Assembly (NCBI RefSeq): GCF_002294725.1
Contig: NZ_NSFT01000002.1
Location: 248,001 to 312,000, forward strand
Direction: 5' to 3'
Length of the DNA stretch: 64,000 nt
Source of the DNA: Mesorhizobium sp. WSM4313
GTDB lineage: Bacteria > Pseudomonadota > Alphaproteobacteria > Rhizobiales > Rhizobiaceae
Shown here one piece after another: positions 54,514 through 64,000 of this stretch. Under the pieces are notes generated by a model. The model was not told where the DNA came from, searched no databases, and saw only the letters and a program-made list of their open reading frames with translations. The position numbers were made by a program, and so were the translations under genes. Numbering within the stretch: position 1 is the stretch's first letter; every line of letters begins with the position of its first letter.

Positions 54514-55770
54514 TCAGCGCGCCGTCCCGTAAAGCAGTCCCCGCGGATCGATCTGCGGCTTTCTGCCGGCGACGACATCGGCCAGGAACTGCCCCGAGCC
54601 GCAGGCCATGGTCCAGCCGACATGGCCGTGGCCGGTGTCGAGATAGAGATTGCGGTATTTCGCCTGGCCGATGACCGGCACCGAATTCGGCATCATCGGC
54701 CGCAGGCCGGCCCAGAGCACGGCCTTCTTCTCGTCGAAGGCGCCGGGAAAAAGATCCTTGCCGGTTTCCAGGATGGTCCTGAAATCGCCCGGCTTGAAGC
54801 TGCGGTCGAAGCCGGTGAATTCGGCCGTCGAGGACATGCGAAGGCGATTGCCGAGCCTGGAATAGCCGATCAGCCGGTCCTCGTCGGCGCCGCCCATGGT
54901 CGGCCCCTTGCTCTCGTCCTCGAGCGGGATGGTCGCGGTGTAACCCTTCACCGGATAGACCGGCAGGTCGATACCATAGCGGCGGCCGAGCAGGCCGCTT
55001 TCCGGCCCCATGGAGATGACGACGGCATCGCCGGTGACCGGTCCTGCCGAGGTCATCACCGCGCGCACCCGATCTCCCTCGATGTCGAGGCCCTCGACCG
55101 TCGTGCCGAACAGGAATTTCACGCCGAGCCTCTCGGCTGCATAGGCGGCGAGCCGGTCGGTGAACTGCTTGGAATCCCCGGTCTGGTCGATCGGCGAATA
55201 GATGCCGCCGGCGATCTTTTCCTTCACGCCGGCAAGACCAGGCTCCAGCTCGACCAGACGCTCGCGGCCGACGATCTCGATCGGCAGGCCGTGCTCGCCC
55301 AGATAGCGGTAATTGTCGGTGCCGGTGTCCAGGCTCTTTTGCGAGCGAAAGAAGTAGAGAATGCCCTTCTTGCGCTCGTCGTAATGGATGCCGGTTTCCT
55401 CCGACAGTTGATTGATGCACTCGCGAGAATGGAGCGCGAGCCTCAACTTGATGTTGGTGTTGGCGCGCAGCCGGGTCACCGTGCATTCGCGCAGGAAGCG
55501 CAGGCTCCAGGCATAGAAATAGGGATCGAGGCGCAGCCTGACCTTGATGCCGAGATCGTGATTCCAGAGCGCGCGCAGGAAGGTCTTCAGCGCTGCGGGC
55601 GAAGCCCAGGCGGTGGCATCGCCCGGCGACACCAGGCCGGCATTGGACTGGCTGGTGCCGCGCGCCGCCGCTTCATGGCGCTCGATCACCGTCACCTCGT
55701 GACCATCTCTTGCCAGATAATAGGCGGCCGCCGTGCCAACCACGCCGGCGCCGAGAACCAAGACCTTCAT
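54514..55770 (-). CDS. dadA: D-amino acid dehydrogenase
   Basis: The protein has 418 residues of the DadA/DAO FAD oxidoreductase family: VLVLGAGVVGTAAAYYLARDG at the N-terminus (FAD), SQSNAGLVSPGD and LDTGHGHVGWTMACGSGQF at the C-terminus. It oxidises D-amino acids to keto acids and passes electrons to the respiratory chain. No alanine racemase neighbour is present. The cellular substrate may be D-alanine from the cell wall. Confidence 0.9.
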   Translation of the reverse strand: MKVLVLGAGVVGTAAAYYLARDGHEVTVIERHEAAARGTSQSNAGLVSPGDATAWASPAALKTFLRALWNHDLGIKVRLRLDPYFYAWSLRFLRECTVTRLRANTNIKLRLALHSRECINQLSEETGIHYDERKKGILYFFRSQKSLDTGTDNYRYLGEHGLPIEIVGRERLVELEPGLAGVKEKIAGGIYSPIDQTGDSKQFTDRLAAYAAERLGVKFLFGTTVEGLDIEGDRVRAVMTSAGPVTGDAVVISMGPESGLLGRRYGIDLPVYPVKGYTATIPLEDESKGPTMGGADEDRLIGYSRLGNRLRMSSTAEFTGFDRSFKPGDFRTILETGKDLFPGAFDEKKAVLWAGLRPMMPNSVPVIGQAKYRNLYLDTGHGHVGWTMACGSGQFLADVVAGRKPQIDPRGLLYGTAR

Positions 55771-55873
55771 GCCGTTCCCTCAAGCATCATCGCAGCGGCG
55801 GGCCCGCGCGCCGCCGCCGCATGAGGCTCAATACCGCGTCTATAGGCGCCCCGCGAGCCCTTGGCCCAACAGA

Positions 55874-56872
55874 TCAGTTTCGAACGGAATTCTTGGTCGT
55901 CAGGATCCGTTCCCAGGCCAACGCGTCGTTGACGATCAGGTCGAGATCGTCGCGCTGCGGCGTCCAGCCGAATTCCTTGCGGGCAAGCTCGGAATTGGCG
56001 ACCACGGCTGCGGCATCGCCCGGCCGGCGGTCCCCCATGCGCACGTCGAAGTCATGGCCGAAGGCGCGGCGCACGCTGTCGATCACCTCCAGCACCGAAT
56101 AGCCGTGGCTGTAGCCGCAATTGGCGACGAGACTGCCGCCGCCATCCCGCAGCCGCTGCAGCGCCAACCGGTGCGCGGCGGCGAGATCGCTGACATGGAT
56201 GTAGTCGCGCATGCAGGTGCCGTCCGGCGTCGCATAATCGGTGCCGAAGACCTGCATGAAGGGCCGCTTGCCGAGCGCGGTCTCGCAGGCGACCTTGATC
56301 AGATGCGTGGCACCGGGCGTCGATTGTCCGGTCCGGCCCTTCGGATCGGCGCCGGCGACATTGAAATAGCGTAGCGCCGTATAGCGGATGTCGTGCGCCA
56401 ACGCTGCATCTCGCAGCATCCATTCGCTCATCAGCTTGGAAAGGCCGTAAGGCGATTCCGGCGCAAGGCGAGCATCCTCGCGCACCGGTTCCAGCCCGGC
56501 GCCGCCATAGACGGCGGCGGTGGAGGAGAAGATGAAATGCGGCACGCCCTCGCGCACCGCCGTTTCGATCAGCGTGCGGGTCTTGCAGGTGTTGTTTTCG
56601 TAATAGCCAAGCGGGTCGGCGACCGATTCCGGCACCACGATCGAGCCGGCGAAGTGGATGATGGCGTCGACCTTGTTGTCGCGGATGATCCGGCCGACCA
56701 GATCACGATCGGCGACATCGCCGACGGTGAGCCTTGCTTCCGGGGCGACCGCCCATTCGAAACCGGTGGAAAGCCGGTCGAGCACCACGACGCTCTCGCC
56801 GGCGTCCAGCAGTTCCCAGACCATGTGGCTGCCGATATAACCGGCACCGCCTGTCACCAAAACCGTCATCAT
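55874..56872 (-). CDS. galE: UDP-glucose 4-epimerase GalE
   Basis: The protein has 332 residues: NAD-binding VLVTGGAGYIGSHMVWELL, catalytic Ser in FSSTAAVYG, Tyr-Lys in SPYGLSKLMSEW and the GalE-type ALRYFNVAGADPKGRTGQ. It interconverts UDP-glucose and UDP-galactose for surface polysaccharides. It ends about 100 bases from the dadA start, on the same strand. Confidence 0.92.
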   Translation of the reverse strand: MMTVLVTGGAGYIGSHMVWELLDAGESVVVLDRLSTGFEWAVAPEARLTVGDVADRDLVGRIIRDNKVDAIIHFAGSIVVPESVADPLGYYENNTCKTRTLIETAVREGVPHFIFSSTAAVYGGAGLEPVREDARLAPESPYGLSKLMSEWMLRDAALAHDIRYTALRYFNVAGADPKGRTGQSTPGATHLIKVACETALGKRPFMQVFGTDYATPDGTCMRDYIHVSDLAAAHRLALQRLRDGGGSLVANCGYSHGYSVLEVIDSVRRAFGHDFDVRMGDRRPGDAAAVVANSELARKEFGWTPQRDDLDLIVNDALAWERILTTKNSVRN

Positions 56873-57147
56873 CTACCTCGCTGATCAAGATTTGTCGGAA
56901 ACTGTCTCAACAGCCACCGCGCTGGAAAACCCGCCGCAAGCCCACTAGCCTCCCTATGTGTTAAGTCCGTAACAGTTCGTCGCGCCCGAGGCATCGTACT
57001 GAAACCAAGTTGCTTCAAACAGCAGGGAATAGGCCACGATCCGGCATCGTTAGGAACAGGGCACGGGCGTGGCATTTTGACCGGTTGGGCGCGGTGGACG
57101 CGGCATGGGGCAGTGATTATGATCCGGCCCAAAATTGGGAAGTCGAC

Positions 57148-58425
57148 ATGAACTATCAGCGGTTCTTCGAGGATGCGATCGACCAGCTCCACGCCGAGCG
57201 TCGCTATCGCGTTTTCGCCGACCTGGAGCGCATCGTGGGCAAGTTCCCGCGCGCCATCTGGCGTTCCAACGGCCGCGCCCAGGAAATCACTGTATGGTGC
57301 TCCAACGACTATCTCGGCATGGGCCAGAACGAGGACGTGATTGCCGCCTTCCAGAACGCGGCCGCCAAGATGGGCTCGGGCGCCGGCGGCACCCGCAACA
57401 TTTCCGGCACCTCCAACCCCCTGGTCGAGCTCGAGCAGGAGCTCGCCGATCTGCATGACAAGGAGGCAGCGCTGGTCTTCACCTCCGGCTTCGTCTCCAA
57501 CGAAGCCTCGATCTCGACCATCGCCAGGCTCCTGCCCAACTGCCTGATCATCTCGGACGAGCTCAACCATGCCTCGATGATCGAAGGCGTGCGGCGCTCG
57601 GGCGCGGAGAAGAAGATCTTCCGCCACAATGACGTCGCGCATCTAGAGAGCCTCTTGCAGGCCGCGGGGCGCGAGCGCGCCAAGCTGATCGTCTTCGAAA
57701 GCGTCTATTCGATGGACGGCGACATCGCGCCGATCAGAGAGATCGTCGAGCTCGCCGAACGCTACAACGCCATGACCTATATCGACGAGGTCCATGCGGT
57801 GGGCATGTACGGACCGCGCGGCGGCGGCATCACCGAACGCGAAGGCCTGGCCGAGCGCATCGACATCATCGAGGGCACGCTGGCCAAGGCCTTTGGCACG
57901 CTTGGCGGCTACATCGCCGGCACCAGCGCCGTCATCGACGCGGTGCGCTCCTATGCGCCGGGCTTCATCTTCACCACCGCGCTGCCGCCGGCGATCGCGG
58001 CGGCCGCCACCACCTCGATCCGGCATCTCAAGCGCTCGCAGGCCGAGCGCGACGCGCAGCAGCGCCAGGCGGCCAGAACCAAGCAGGTGCTTGCCGCGGC
58101 CGGGCTGCCGGTGATGGAATCGGCCACGCATATCGTGCCGGTGCTGGTCGGCGACCCCGAGCTTTGCAAGATGGCCAGCGACCGGCTGCTTGGCGTGCAC
58201 GGCGTCTACATCCAGCCGATCAACTATCCGACGGTGCCGCGCGGCACCGAGCGGCTGCGCATCACGCCGACGCCATTCCATTCGGACGCGCTGATCGCCG
58301 AGCTGCAGGACGCGCTGGTCGAGACCTGGGATGCGCTGGGCATTCCCTATGCCAGCTCCGGCCGTCCCGCCGTCGCCAAGAGCGACCGGATCATTCCGCT
58401 GCTGGTGCCGAAGTCGGGCGGCTGA
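57148..58425 (+). CDS. hemA: 5-aminolevulinate synthase HemA
   Basis: The protein has 425 residues, a PLP-dependent alpha-oxoamine synthase: YDNDYLGMG-type start ([10 protein letters not shown]), [13 protein letters not shown], Asp-His in [12 protein letters not shown] and the cofactor Lys in [13 protein letters not shown]. It condenses glycine with succinyl-CoA, the first step of heme synthesis in alphaproteobacteria. ATG 57148 starts MNYQRFFED and follows TTGGGAAG. The 275-base gap upstream (56873-57147) is the control region; no clear Fnr or Irr box was recognised. Confidence 0.95.
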   Translation: MNYQRFFEDAIDQLHAERRYRVFADLERIVGKFPRAIWRSNGRAQEITVWCSNDYLGMGQNEDVIAAFQNAAAKMGSGAGGTRNISGTSNPLVELEQELADLHDKEAALVFTSGFVSNEASISTIARLLPNCLIISDELNHASMIEGVRRSGAEKKIFRHNDVAHLESLLQAAGRERAKLIVFESVYSMDGDIAPIREIVELAERYNAMTYIDEVHAVGMYGPRGGGITEREGLAERIDIIEGTLAKAFGTLGGYIAGTSAVIDAVRSYAPGFIFTTALPPAIAAAATTSIRHLKRSQAERDAQQRQAARTKQVLAAAGLPVMESATHIVPVLVGDPELCKMASDRLLGVHGVYIQPINYPTVPRGTERLRITPTPFHSDALIAELQDALVETWDALGIPYASSGRPAVAKSDRIIPLLVPKSGG

Positions 58426-58436
58426 AGCCGCCTTTC

Positions 58437-59603
58437 TCACACCGTCTTTATCCACCTCGCCAGGCGATGCGCCGCTTCCTCGAGCTGATCGAGGCGGCGG
58501 TGGAAGCATAGTCTGAGGAAGGCTTCGCCGCCGGGGCCGAAGGCGGTGCCAGGCGCCAGGCCGACATTGGCGTTATCGACGATGTCGAAGGCGGCGGTTC
58601 GGGAATCGGTGATGCCGTCGACCCTGAAGAACAGATAGAATGCGCCCTGCGGCACGGTGAAACGCGCCTTGCCGGTCGCGCCGAGTATGTCGCAGACGAG
58701 ATCGCGAGCGGCGCGTGCACGCTCCACTTGTTCGGTGATGAAGCCGTCGCCCTCGTCGAGGGCAGCAACCGCGCCGCGCTGCATGAACTGGGCGACGCCG
58801 GAGGTTGAGTACTGTATCAGGTTCTCGAACACCTGCTGCAAGGCTGGATGGGTCTTGATCCAGCCGACACGCCAACCCGTCATCGCCCAGTTCTTGGAGA
58901 AACTGTTAACGAACAGGATACGGTCGTCGGCCGTGGCGACGTCAAGGAAGGACGGCGCGCGGCCATGGCCGTAGTGGAACAGCGAATAGATCTCGTCGGC
59001 GATGATCCACAGGCCCTTTTGGCGGGCGAGATCGAGGATTGCCTTCAGCGTCTGTCTGTCGGCGGTCCAGCCGGTCGGGTTGGACGGCGTGTTGATGAAC
59101 AACAGCTTCGTGCGCGGCGTGATCGCGGAGGCGATCTTTTCGACATCGCAGGACCAGCCATTGCCGGACTGGTCGAGGGTGACCGGCACCGGAACGGCGC
59201 CCGCCACGCCGGCGGCCGCGGCGAAATTCGGCCAAGCCGGCGAGAGGTAGATCACCTCGTCGCCGCTGCCGGCGATCGCGTCGATGGCCAGTTGGATGGC
59301 GTGCATGCCGGATCCGGTGACGATGAACTCCTCCTCGGCGAAGGCCTTGCCGAAGTGCCTGGCGTAGTAGCGGGCGAGCGCCTGCCTGAGCGCGGGAATG
59401 CCCTTCTGCCAAGTGTAGAACGTCTCGCCATCGGCCAGCCCTTTGGCGGCGGCATCGCTGATGAAGGAAGGCGTCGGCAGATCGCCCTCACCGGCCCAGA
59501 GCGGGATCAGCCCTTCGCGCAGGCGGCCATGATTGACGACAGCGACGATGCCGCTTTCGGGCGCCGCGCGGGCTTCGGCGCGCAAGGTCTCGATCAGGGT
59601 CAT
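58437..59603 (-). CDS. Class I/II PLP-dependent aminotransferase
   Basis: The protein has 388 residues with the aspartate aminotransferase fold: GSGMHAIQLAIDAIAG, FINTPSNPTGW, Asp in WIIADEIYSLF and the cofactor Lys in VNSFSKNWAMTGWRVGW. The substrate is not told by sequence; its sub-branch often handles aromatic or branched amino acids. It converges with hemA, with 11 bases between the stops. Confidence 0.87.
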   Translation of the reverse strand: MTLIETLRAEARAAPESGIVAVVNHGRLREGLIPLWAGEGDLPTPSFISDAAAKGLADGETFYTWQKGIPALRQALARYYARHFGKAFAEEEFIVTGSGMHAIQLAIDAIAGSGDEVIYLSPAWPNFAAAAGVAGAVPVPVTLDQSGNGWSCDVEKIASAITPRTKLLFINTPSNPTGWTADRQTLKAILDLARQKGLWIIADEIYSLFHYGHGRAPSFLDVATADDRILFVNSFSKNWAMTGWRVGWIKTHPALQQVFENLIQYSTSGVAQFMQRGAVAALDEGDGFITEQVERARAARDLVCDILGATGKARFTVPQGAFYLFFRVDGITDSRTAAFDIVDNANVGLAPGTAFGPGGEAFLRLCFHRRLDQLEEAAHRLARWIKTV

Positions 59604-59661
59604 GCAAGAATCCGTCCGTTTTTTCGCGACTGCTAGCCTCTTTTACGACAGCCGCAAATAG

Positions 59662-59691
59662 AAAACCCCGGCCGCAAGCGGCCGGGGTTTT
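59662..59691. terminator. Strong bidirectional intrinsic terminator after mscL
   Basis: AAAACCCCGGCCGC (59662-59675), an AA loop and GCGGCCGGGGTTTT (59678-59691) form a perfect 14-base stem with A and T runs on either side. It is downstream of mscL on the minus strand and upstream of the aminotransferase gene, so it should separate the two transcripts. Confidence 0.92.
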
Positions 59692-59714
59692 GGTCCAGGG
59701 CGCCCGTTGAGGAG

Positions 59715-60137
59715 TTACCTTTTCGCCAGCAGGTCGCGGATCTCAGTCAGAAGCTGCACGTCGGCGGGCGGCGGTGCCGCGGCAGCAGCCGGCTTCTCGC
59801 GCTCCAGCCGCCTGCGCAGATTGTTCACCGCCTTGACCATCAGGAAGATGATGAAGGCAAGAATCAGGAAGTTCAGCACGACCGTGATAAAGCTGCCATA
59901 GGCAAAGACGGCGCCTTCTTTCTTGGCATCGGCCAGCGTGGCCGAATGGACGTTCGATGACAACCCGAAGAAGTAGTTGTTGAAGTCCAGCCCGCCGAAA
60001 ATCGCGCCGATGATCGGCATGATGATGTCGTTGACGAGCGAGTCGACGATCTTGCCGAAGGCGGCGCCGATGATGACGCCGACGGCCAAGTCCATCACAT
60101 TGCCCTTGGAAATGAATTCCTGGAATTCTTTCAGCAT
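59715..60137 (-). CDS. mscL: Large-conductance mechanosensitive channel MscL
   Basis: The protein has 140 residues: N-terminal helix [18 protein letters not shown], first pore helix [19 protein letters not shown], periplasmic loop and second helix ([20 protein letters not shown]), then a C-terminal bundle with a Pro/Ala linker. It opens under membrane tension on osmotic downshock. ATG 60137 follows CAAGGAGGG. Confidence 0.95.
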   Translation of the reverse strand: MLKEFQEFISKGNVMDLAVGVIIGAAFGKIVDSLVNDIIMPIIGAIFGGLDFNNYFFGLSSNVHSATLADAKKEGAVFAYGSFITVVLNFLILAFIIFLMVKAVNNLRRRLEREKPAAAAAPPPADVQLLTEIRDLLAKR

Positions 60138-60374
60138 TCGGCCCTCCTTGCCATGACCGGCCGTGCAGCCGCCCCGGCTCTCCGGCACCGATCCGAAGCC
60201 ACAATAACAAAAACCCCCGGTTGAAAAACCGGAAAAAAGGGCCAAGACACCGGTTTGTGCTTACCTGCCTCGTCAGCCGCATATGTGCCAAAAGCCGCGA
60301 TGGACTTGGGCTCCAAGCTGTGGTTGCGTCTTAACGACCGGATGAGGAAACCGGCCAGGGAGGAAGTGCGGACC

Positions 60375-63300
60375 GTGCAAGGCTGGTTCGTCGTCATCAT
60401 CGCGATCGCCTATGTGACGCTGCTTTTCGCCATCGCCAGCGTCGGCGACCGGCGCTCGGTGGCAGCCGGGCTCGGTCGGGCGCGGCCTTTCATCTACGCG
60501 CTCAGCCTCGCCATCTACTGCACTTCCTGGACTTTCTTCGGCTCGGTCGGCCTGTCCTCCGAGCGCGGCCTCGAATTCCTCGGCATCTATACCGGTCCAG
60601 TGCTGGTCTTCGTGTTCGGCTTCCCGCTGCTCAACCGCATGATCAGGCTGGCAAAAAGCGAGAAGATCACTTCGATCGCGGACTTCCTCGGCGCCCGCTA
60701 CGGCAAGAGCTTCACCGTCGCGGCGATCGCGACGCTGATCGCCACCATCGGCGCGGTGCCCTACATTGCGCTGCAGCTCAAGGCGATCTCGGGTTCCGTC
60801 AGCCTGATGGTCGAGCACTATACGGGCTCGCCCCCCTCTTTCGATCCGTTCGTCAGCGATATCTCGCTGGTGGTGGCGATGCTTTTGGCGCTGTTCGCGG
60901 TGCTGTTCGGCACCCGCCATGCCGATGCCACGGAACATCAGGACGGACTGGTTCTGGCGGTGGCGGTCGAGACCGTGGTCAAGCTCGCCGCCTTTCTCGC
61001 CATCGGCCTGATGGTGATGTTCCTGATCTTCGGCGGGCCCGGCGACATGTTCGCCAGGCTTGCCGGAAACAGCCAGGTTCGCCAGGCGATGAGCTACAGC
61101 ACCTCGCTCGCCACCTGGCTGGTGCTGACCGGCCTGAGCGGCTTTGCCGTGCTGATGCTGCCGCGGCAGTTCTACGTCACTATCGTCGAGAACCGCAGCG
61201 AGGCGGAACTGCGCACGGCGACCTGGGTGTTCCCGCTCTACCTCGTGGCGATCAACCTCTTCGTGCTGCCGATCGCCTTTGCCGGCCTGTCGCTGGTCGG
61301 CGGCAAGACCAGCAGCGACCTCTATGTCTTGTCGCTGCCGCTGTTCAGCGGCCATGACGTGCTGGCCATGGCCGCCTTCGTCGGCGGACTGTCGGCGGCG
61401 ACCGCGATGGTGATCGTCGAGAGCGTCGCGCTATCGATCATGATCTCCAACGATCTCGTCATCCCGCTGTTCGTGCGCCGCGTGCTAAAGACGAGTTCTT
61501 CGGAGAACGAGGACTGGTCGACGCTGATCCTCAATGTGCGCCGCGCCTCGATCTTCATAATGCTGTTCATCGCCTTTCTCTATTATCGCGAGAGCACCAA
61601 TAGCGCGCGGCTGTCCTCGATCGGGCTGATGTCGTTTGCCGCGATTGCCCAATTCGCGCCGGCGCTGGTCGGCGGGCTGATCTGGCGCCGGGCCAACGGC
61701 CGGGGCGCAGCCCTCGGCATGGTCGCCGGCATCGCCGTCTGGGGTTACACGCTGCTCCTGCCTTCACTCGTCGCACCCTCTACCGATATCGTCGTCCACG
61801 GGCTGTTCGGCTTCGAGGCGCTGAGGCCGCAGGCGCTGTTCGGCACCGTCGGCGAGCCGCTGAATCATGGCGTGCTGTGGAGCCTCTCGGTCAATGCGCT
61901 GTTTTTCGTCCTCGGCTCCCTCTCCCGCGCGTCCGTGCCGCTGGAGCGCATCCAGGCGGCGATCTTCGTGCCGCGCGAGGCAGGCCCGATGCCCAGCCTG
62001 CGCCGCTTCCGCACCGCCGTCACCGTCAACGACCTGAAGGATACGATTTCACGTTATCTCGGTGTCGAGCGCACGGAGCGCTCGTTCCAATCCTTCGAGA
62101 GGGACGCGAAAGTCTCTCTGCACGGCACCGAACAAGCCAGCATGGATGTTATCCGCTTCTCAGAGCAATTGCTGGCGAGCGCCGTCGGCTCGTCCTCGGC
62201 GCGGCTGATCCTGTCGCTGCTCTTTCGCCGCAACGATCGCGACTCCAAGGATGCCTTCAAGCTGCTCGACGACGCCACCGAGGCGCTGCAGCACAATCGC
62301 GACCTTTTGCAGATCGCGCTCGACCAGATGGAGCAAGGCATCACCGTCTTCGATCGCGATTTCCGACTGATCTGCTGGAACCGGCAATACCGGCTGCTGT
62401 TCGACCTGCCGGACGAGATGGGCCAGGTCGGCGTCTCGCTCGACCGGATCCTCCATCATCTCGCCGAGCGCGGCGATATTCCCGCCGATCAGCGCGTGAC
62501 GATGCTCAACCGGCTGACCAGTTTCGCTGGCCCGTGGCAGATGGAGCTCAAGACCAGCGGCCGCATCCTGGAGCTGCGCTCCAACCCGATGCCCGACGGC
62601 GGCATCGTCGCCACCTATGCCGACATCTCCGGCCGCGTCGAGCAGGACCTGGCGCTGAAGCGGGCCAATGAATCGCTGGAGCAACGGGTCAAGACCCGCA
62701 CCGTCGAGCTCACCCGCGTCAACGAGGAACTGGCGCAGGCGCAGATGCTGGCCGAGGAGGCAAACCTCGGCAAGACGCGCTTCCTCGCCGCCGCCGGCCA
62801 TGACATCCTGCAGCCGCTCAACGCCGCCCGCCTCTATTGCTCGTCGCTGATCGAGAAGGCGGGCAAGGGACCGGCCGGCAAGGCCGCGATGAACATCGAA
62901 TCCTCGCTGGAATCGGTCGAGACCATCCTCGGCGCGGTGCTCGACATCTCGCGGCTCGATGCCGGCGCGATGAAGCCGGACAATACCGCTTTTAACCTGG
63001 GCGGACTGCTCGGTCAGATCGGCAACGATTTTCGCCCGTTTGCCGCCGAAAAGAAGCTCGATCTGAAGATCATCCCATCCTCGCTCGGCGTCATGACCGA
63101 CCGGAACCTGTTGCGCCGGCTGATCCAGAATCTCGTTTCCAACGCCATCAAATACACGCGCCAGGGGCGCATTCTGGTTGGGGTGCGGCGACGCGGCGAG
63201 CTGGCCGAGATCCAGGTGATCGACACCGGCATCGGCATTGCCGGCGACAAGCTCAGCACAGTCTTCCACGAGTTCACGCGCCTCGACGAGGGCGCGCGCG

Positions 63301-63860
63301 AGGCCGAAGGCCTTGGCCTGGGGCTCTCCATCGTCGACCGCATTGCCAGGGTGCTGAGGCTCGAAATCCGCATCTACTCCAACCCCGGCAAGGGCACGCG
63401 CTTTTCCGTGATTCTGCCGGTCGCGGCGGTCGCCGCGCCGCCGCGCGAGGCCGGCAAGGCGCCGGCCCGCTCCGCCTCGACGCTTGCCGGGCTCAATGTG
63501 CTGTGCATCGACAATGACGCGCGCATCCTCGACGGCATGCGGCTGCTGCTCGAAGGCTGGGGATGCCGTGTCGAGACGGCTTCGGGATCAGGCGATCTCC
63601 TGAAGCCCGGCGCGCCGAAGCCGGATCTCGTGCTAGCGGACTATCATCTCGACGGTGGCACCGGGCTCGATGCGGTCGCCACGCTGCGCGCCGCCTACGG
63701 GCAGGACCTGCCCTGCGTGCTGGTCACCGCCGACCGCTCCAGCGAGGTGCGCGCGGCTGCCGGCCGGCTCGACATTCCGGTGATCAACAAGCCGCTGAAG
63801 CCGGCCGTGCTGCGCTCGATGATGGCGCGCGTCAGGCCGCTGGCGCCGGCCGCCGAATAG
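60375..63860 (+). CDS. Hybrid histidine kinase with sodium/solute symporter-like sensor domain
   Basis: About 1161 residues. Residues to about 500 form a sodium:solute symporter-like membrane domain of roughly 13 helices (FLGIYTGPVLVFVFGFPLLN, FLGARYGKSFTVAAIATLIA). A PAS domain follows (DQMEQGITVFDRDFRLICWN), a coiled coil, the kinase core (His near 809 in FLAAAGHDILQPLNAARLYC, then GLGLGLSIVDRIA) and a receiver (phospho-Asp near 1089 in LVLADYHLDGG). The layout is that of the NahK/ErcS-prime/CbrA-like group. I took GTG 60375 (VQGWFVVII) because it has GGGAGG upstream and homologs begin near here; ATG 60300 is an alternative. A separate output partner is not in the window. Confidence 0.88.
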   Translation: MQGWFVVIIAIAYVTLLFAIASVGDRRSVAAGLGRARPFIYALSLAIYCTSWTFFGSVGLSSERGLEFLGIYTGPVLVFVFGFPLLNRMIRLAKSEKITSIADFLGARYGKSFTVAAIATLIATIGAVPYIALQLKAISGSVSLMVEHYTGSPPSFDPFVSDISLVVAMLLALFAVLFGTRHADATEHQDGLVLAVAVETVVKLAAFLAIGLMVMFLIFGGPGDMFARLAGNSQVRQAMSYSTSLATWLVLTGLSGFAVLMLPRQFYVTIVENRSEAELRTATWVFPLYLVAINLFVLPIAFAGLSLVGGKTSSDLYVLSLPLFSGHDVLAMAAFVGGLSAATAMVIVESVALSIMISNDLVIPLFVRRVLKTSSSENEDWSTLILNVRRASIFIMLFIAFLYYRESTNSARLSSIGLMSFAAIAQFAPALVGGLIWRRANGRGAALGMVAGIAVWGYTLLLPSLVAPSTDIVVHGLFGFEALRPQALFGTVGEPLNHGVLWSLSVNALFFVLGSLSRASVPLERIQAAIFVPREAGPMPSLRRFRTAVTVNDLKDTISRYLGVERTERSFQSFERDAKVSLHGTEQASMDVIRFSEQLLASAVGSSSARLILSLLFRRNDRDSKDAFKLLDDATEALQHNRDLLQIALDQMEQGITVFDRDFRLICWNRQYRLLFDLPDEMGQVGVSLDRILHHLAERGDIPADQRVTMLNRLTSFAGPWQMELKTSGRILELRSNPMPDGGIVATYADISGRVEQDLALKRANESLEQRVKTRTVELTRVNEELAQAQMLAEEANLGKTRFLAAAGHDILQPLNAARLYCSSLIEKAGKGPAGKAAMNIESSLESVETILGAVLDISRLDAGAMKPDNTAFNLGGLLGQIGNDFRPFAAEKKLDLKIIPSSLGVMTDRNLLRRLIQNLVSNAIKYTRQGRILVGVRRRGELAEIQVIDTGIGIAGDKLSTVFHEFTRLDEGAREAEGLGLGLSIVDRIARVLRLEIRIYSNPGKGTRFSVILPVAAVAAPPREAGKAPARSASTLAGLNVLCIDNDARILDGMRLLLEGWGCRVETASGSGDLLKPGAPKPDLVLADYHLDGGTGLDAVATLRAAYGQDLPCVLVTADRSSEVRAAAGRLDIPVINKPLKPAVLRSMMARVRPLAPAAE

Positions 63861-63877
63861 AGACAAAACACTGCTAT

Positions 63878-64000
63878 CAGCCGCGATGCCCGAGGCTTCG
63901 GAGATAGGCGCAGAACATGTCGGCCAGCGCATCGGAATAGGCTTCGATCTCATCGGCCGTTCGCTCCTTTTCCGAGAAATCCGCCCCCACAGCGCTCAGC
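63878..64000 (-). CDS. C-terminal end of a probable TetR/AcrR-family regulator (cut by window)
   Basis: The last 40 codons are visible: a helical end reading DEIEAYSDALADMFCAYLRS before the stop at 63878. The pattern is that of the ligand-domain end of TetR regulators. The N-terminal helix-turn-helix lies outside the window, so the family is provisional. Confidence 0.5.

Noticed and set aside
60217..60232. Small stem CCGGTT-GAAA-AACCGG with A and T runs upstream of mscL
   Set aside because: The T-rich side faces left with no gene to its right on that strand to terminate; the plus-strand side has only an A run.
60375..61900. The symporter-like N-terminal part of the kinase read as a separate PutP-type transporter gene
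   Set aside because: The reading frame continues without a stop into PAS, kinase and receiver domains.
1..64000. tRNA, rRNA or CRISPR arrays
   Set aside because: No cloverleaf, rRNA core sequence or regularly spaced short repeat was recognised; a covariance-model scan would be needed to exclude small RNAs.

Overview
The window is GC-rich and reads as chromosome (or a chromosome-like replicon) of an alphaproteobacterium of the Rhizobiales, most likely Mesorhizobium or a close relative. The basis is the gene set: an ActS/ActR (RegB/RegA) redox pair, a condensing-type 5-aminolevulinate synthase, a rhizobial dctA-dctBD locus with a sigma-54 promoter, rhizobial-style ectoine (ehu/eut/doe) and rhamnose (rhaDI / rhaRSTPQUK) loci, and several interspersed intergenic palindromes of rhizobial type. 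No rRNA, tRNA or CRISPR array was recognised.

Layout. 57-1080: a decayed IS630-type insertion sequence with both terminal repeats and TA target duplications. 1403-8097: an envelope cluster with two secreted caspase-fold proteins (one with a C-terminal CxxCH motif, one with Sel1 repeats), a YceI-like/OmpA fusion, a small lipoprotein, a second OmpA protein and a protein of unknown function; this is the least explained part of the window. 8464-23251: a complete ectoine/hydroxyectoine uptake and breakdown locus. It has enuR, ehuABCD, eutABC and doeAB rightward, and doeX, doeC, doeD and an oxidoreductase leftward. 23267-30132: a leftward run cyoABCD-surf1-actS-actR with short gaps or overlaps throughout, so a bo3 quinol oxidase, its assembly factor and a redox two-component system look co-transcribed. 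A perfect 9+9 palindrome lies upstream of cyoA, facing an MFS gene.

31794-35902: a UDP-glucuronate epimerase-like gene, two small orphan genes, an rRNA pseudouridine synthase and a histidine phosphatase. 36035-40824: dctA divergent from dctBD, with a textbook sigma-54 promoter and DctD-like upstream sites. 41037-43125: a small membrane protein and a gamma-glutamyltransferase. 43408-54307: rhamnose catabolism, with rhaI and rhaD leftward and rhaR, rhaS, rhaT, rhaP, rhaQ, rhaU and rhaK rightward around a palindromic operator. 54514-64000: a D-amino acid dehydrogenase, galE, hemA, an aminotransferase, mscL with a strong terminator, a symporter-domain hybrid histidine kinase, and the 3' end of a probable TetR regulator.

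The main metabolic theme is import and oxidation of small plant- or soil-derived compounds (ectoines, C4-dicarboxylates, rhamnose), with respiration tied to redox sensing. Long open frames antisense to real genes are common here because of base composition and were not annotated.
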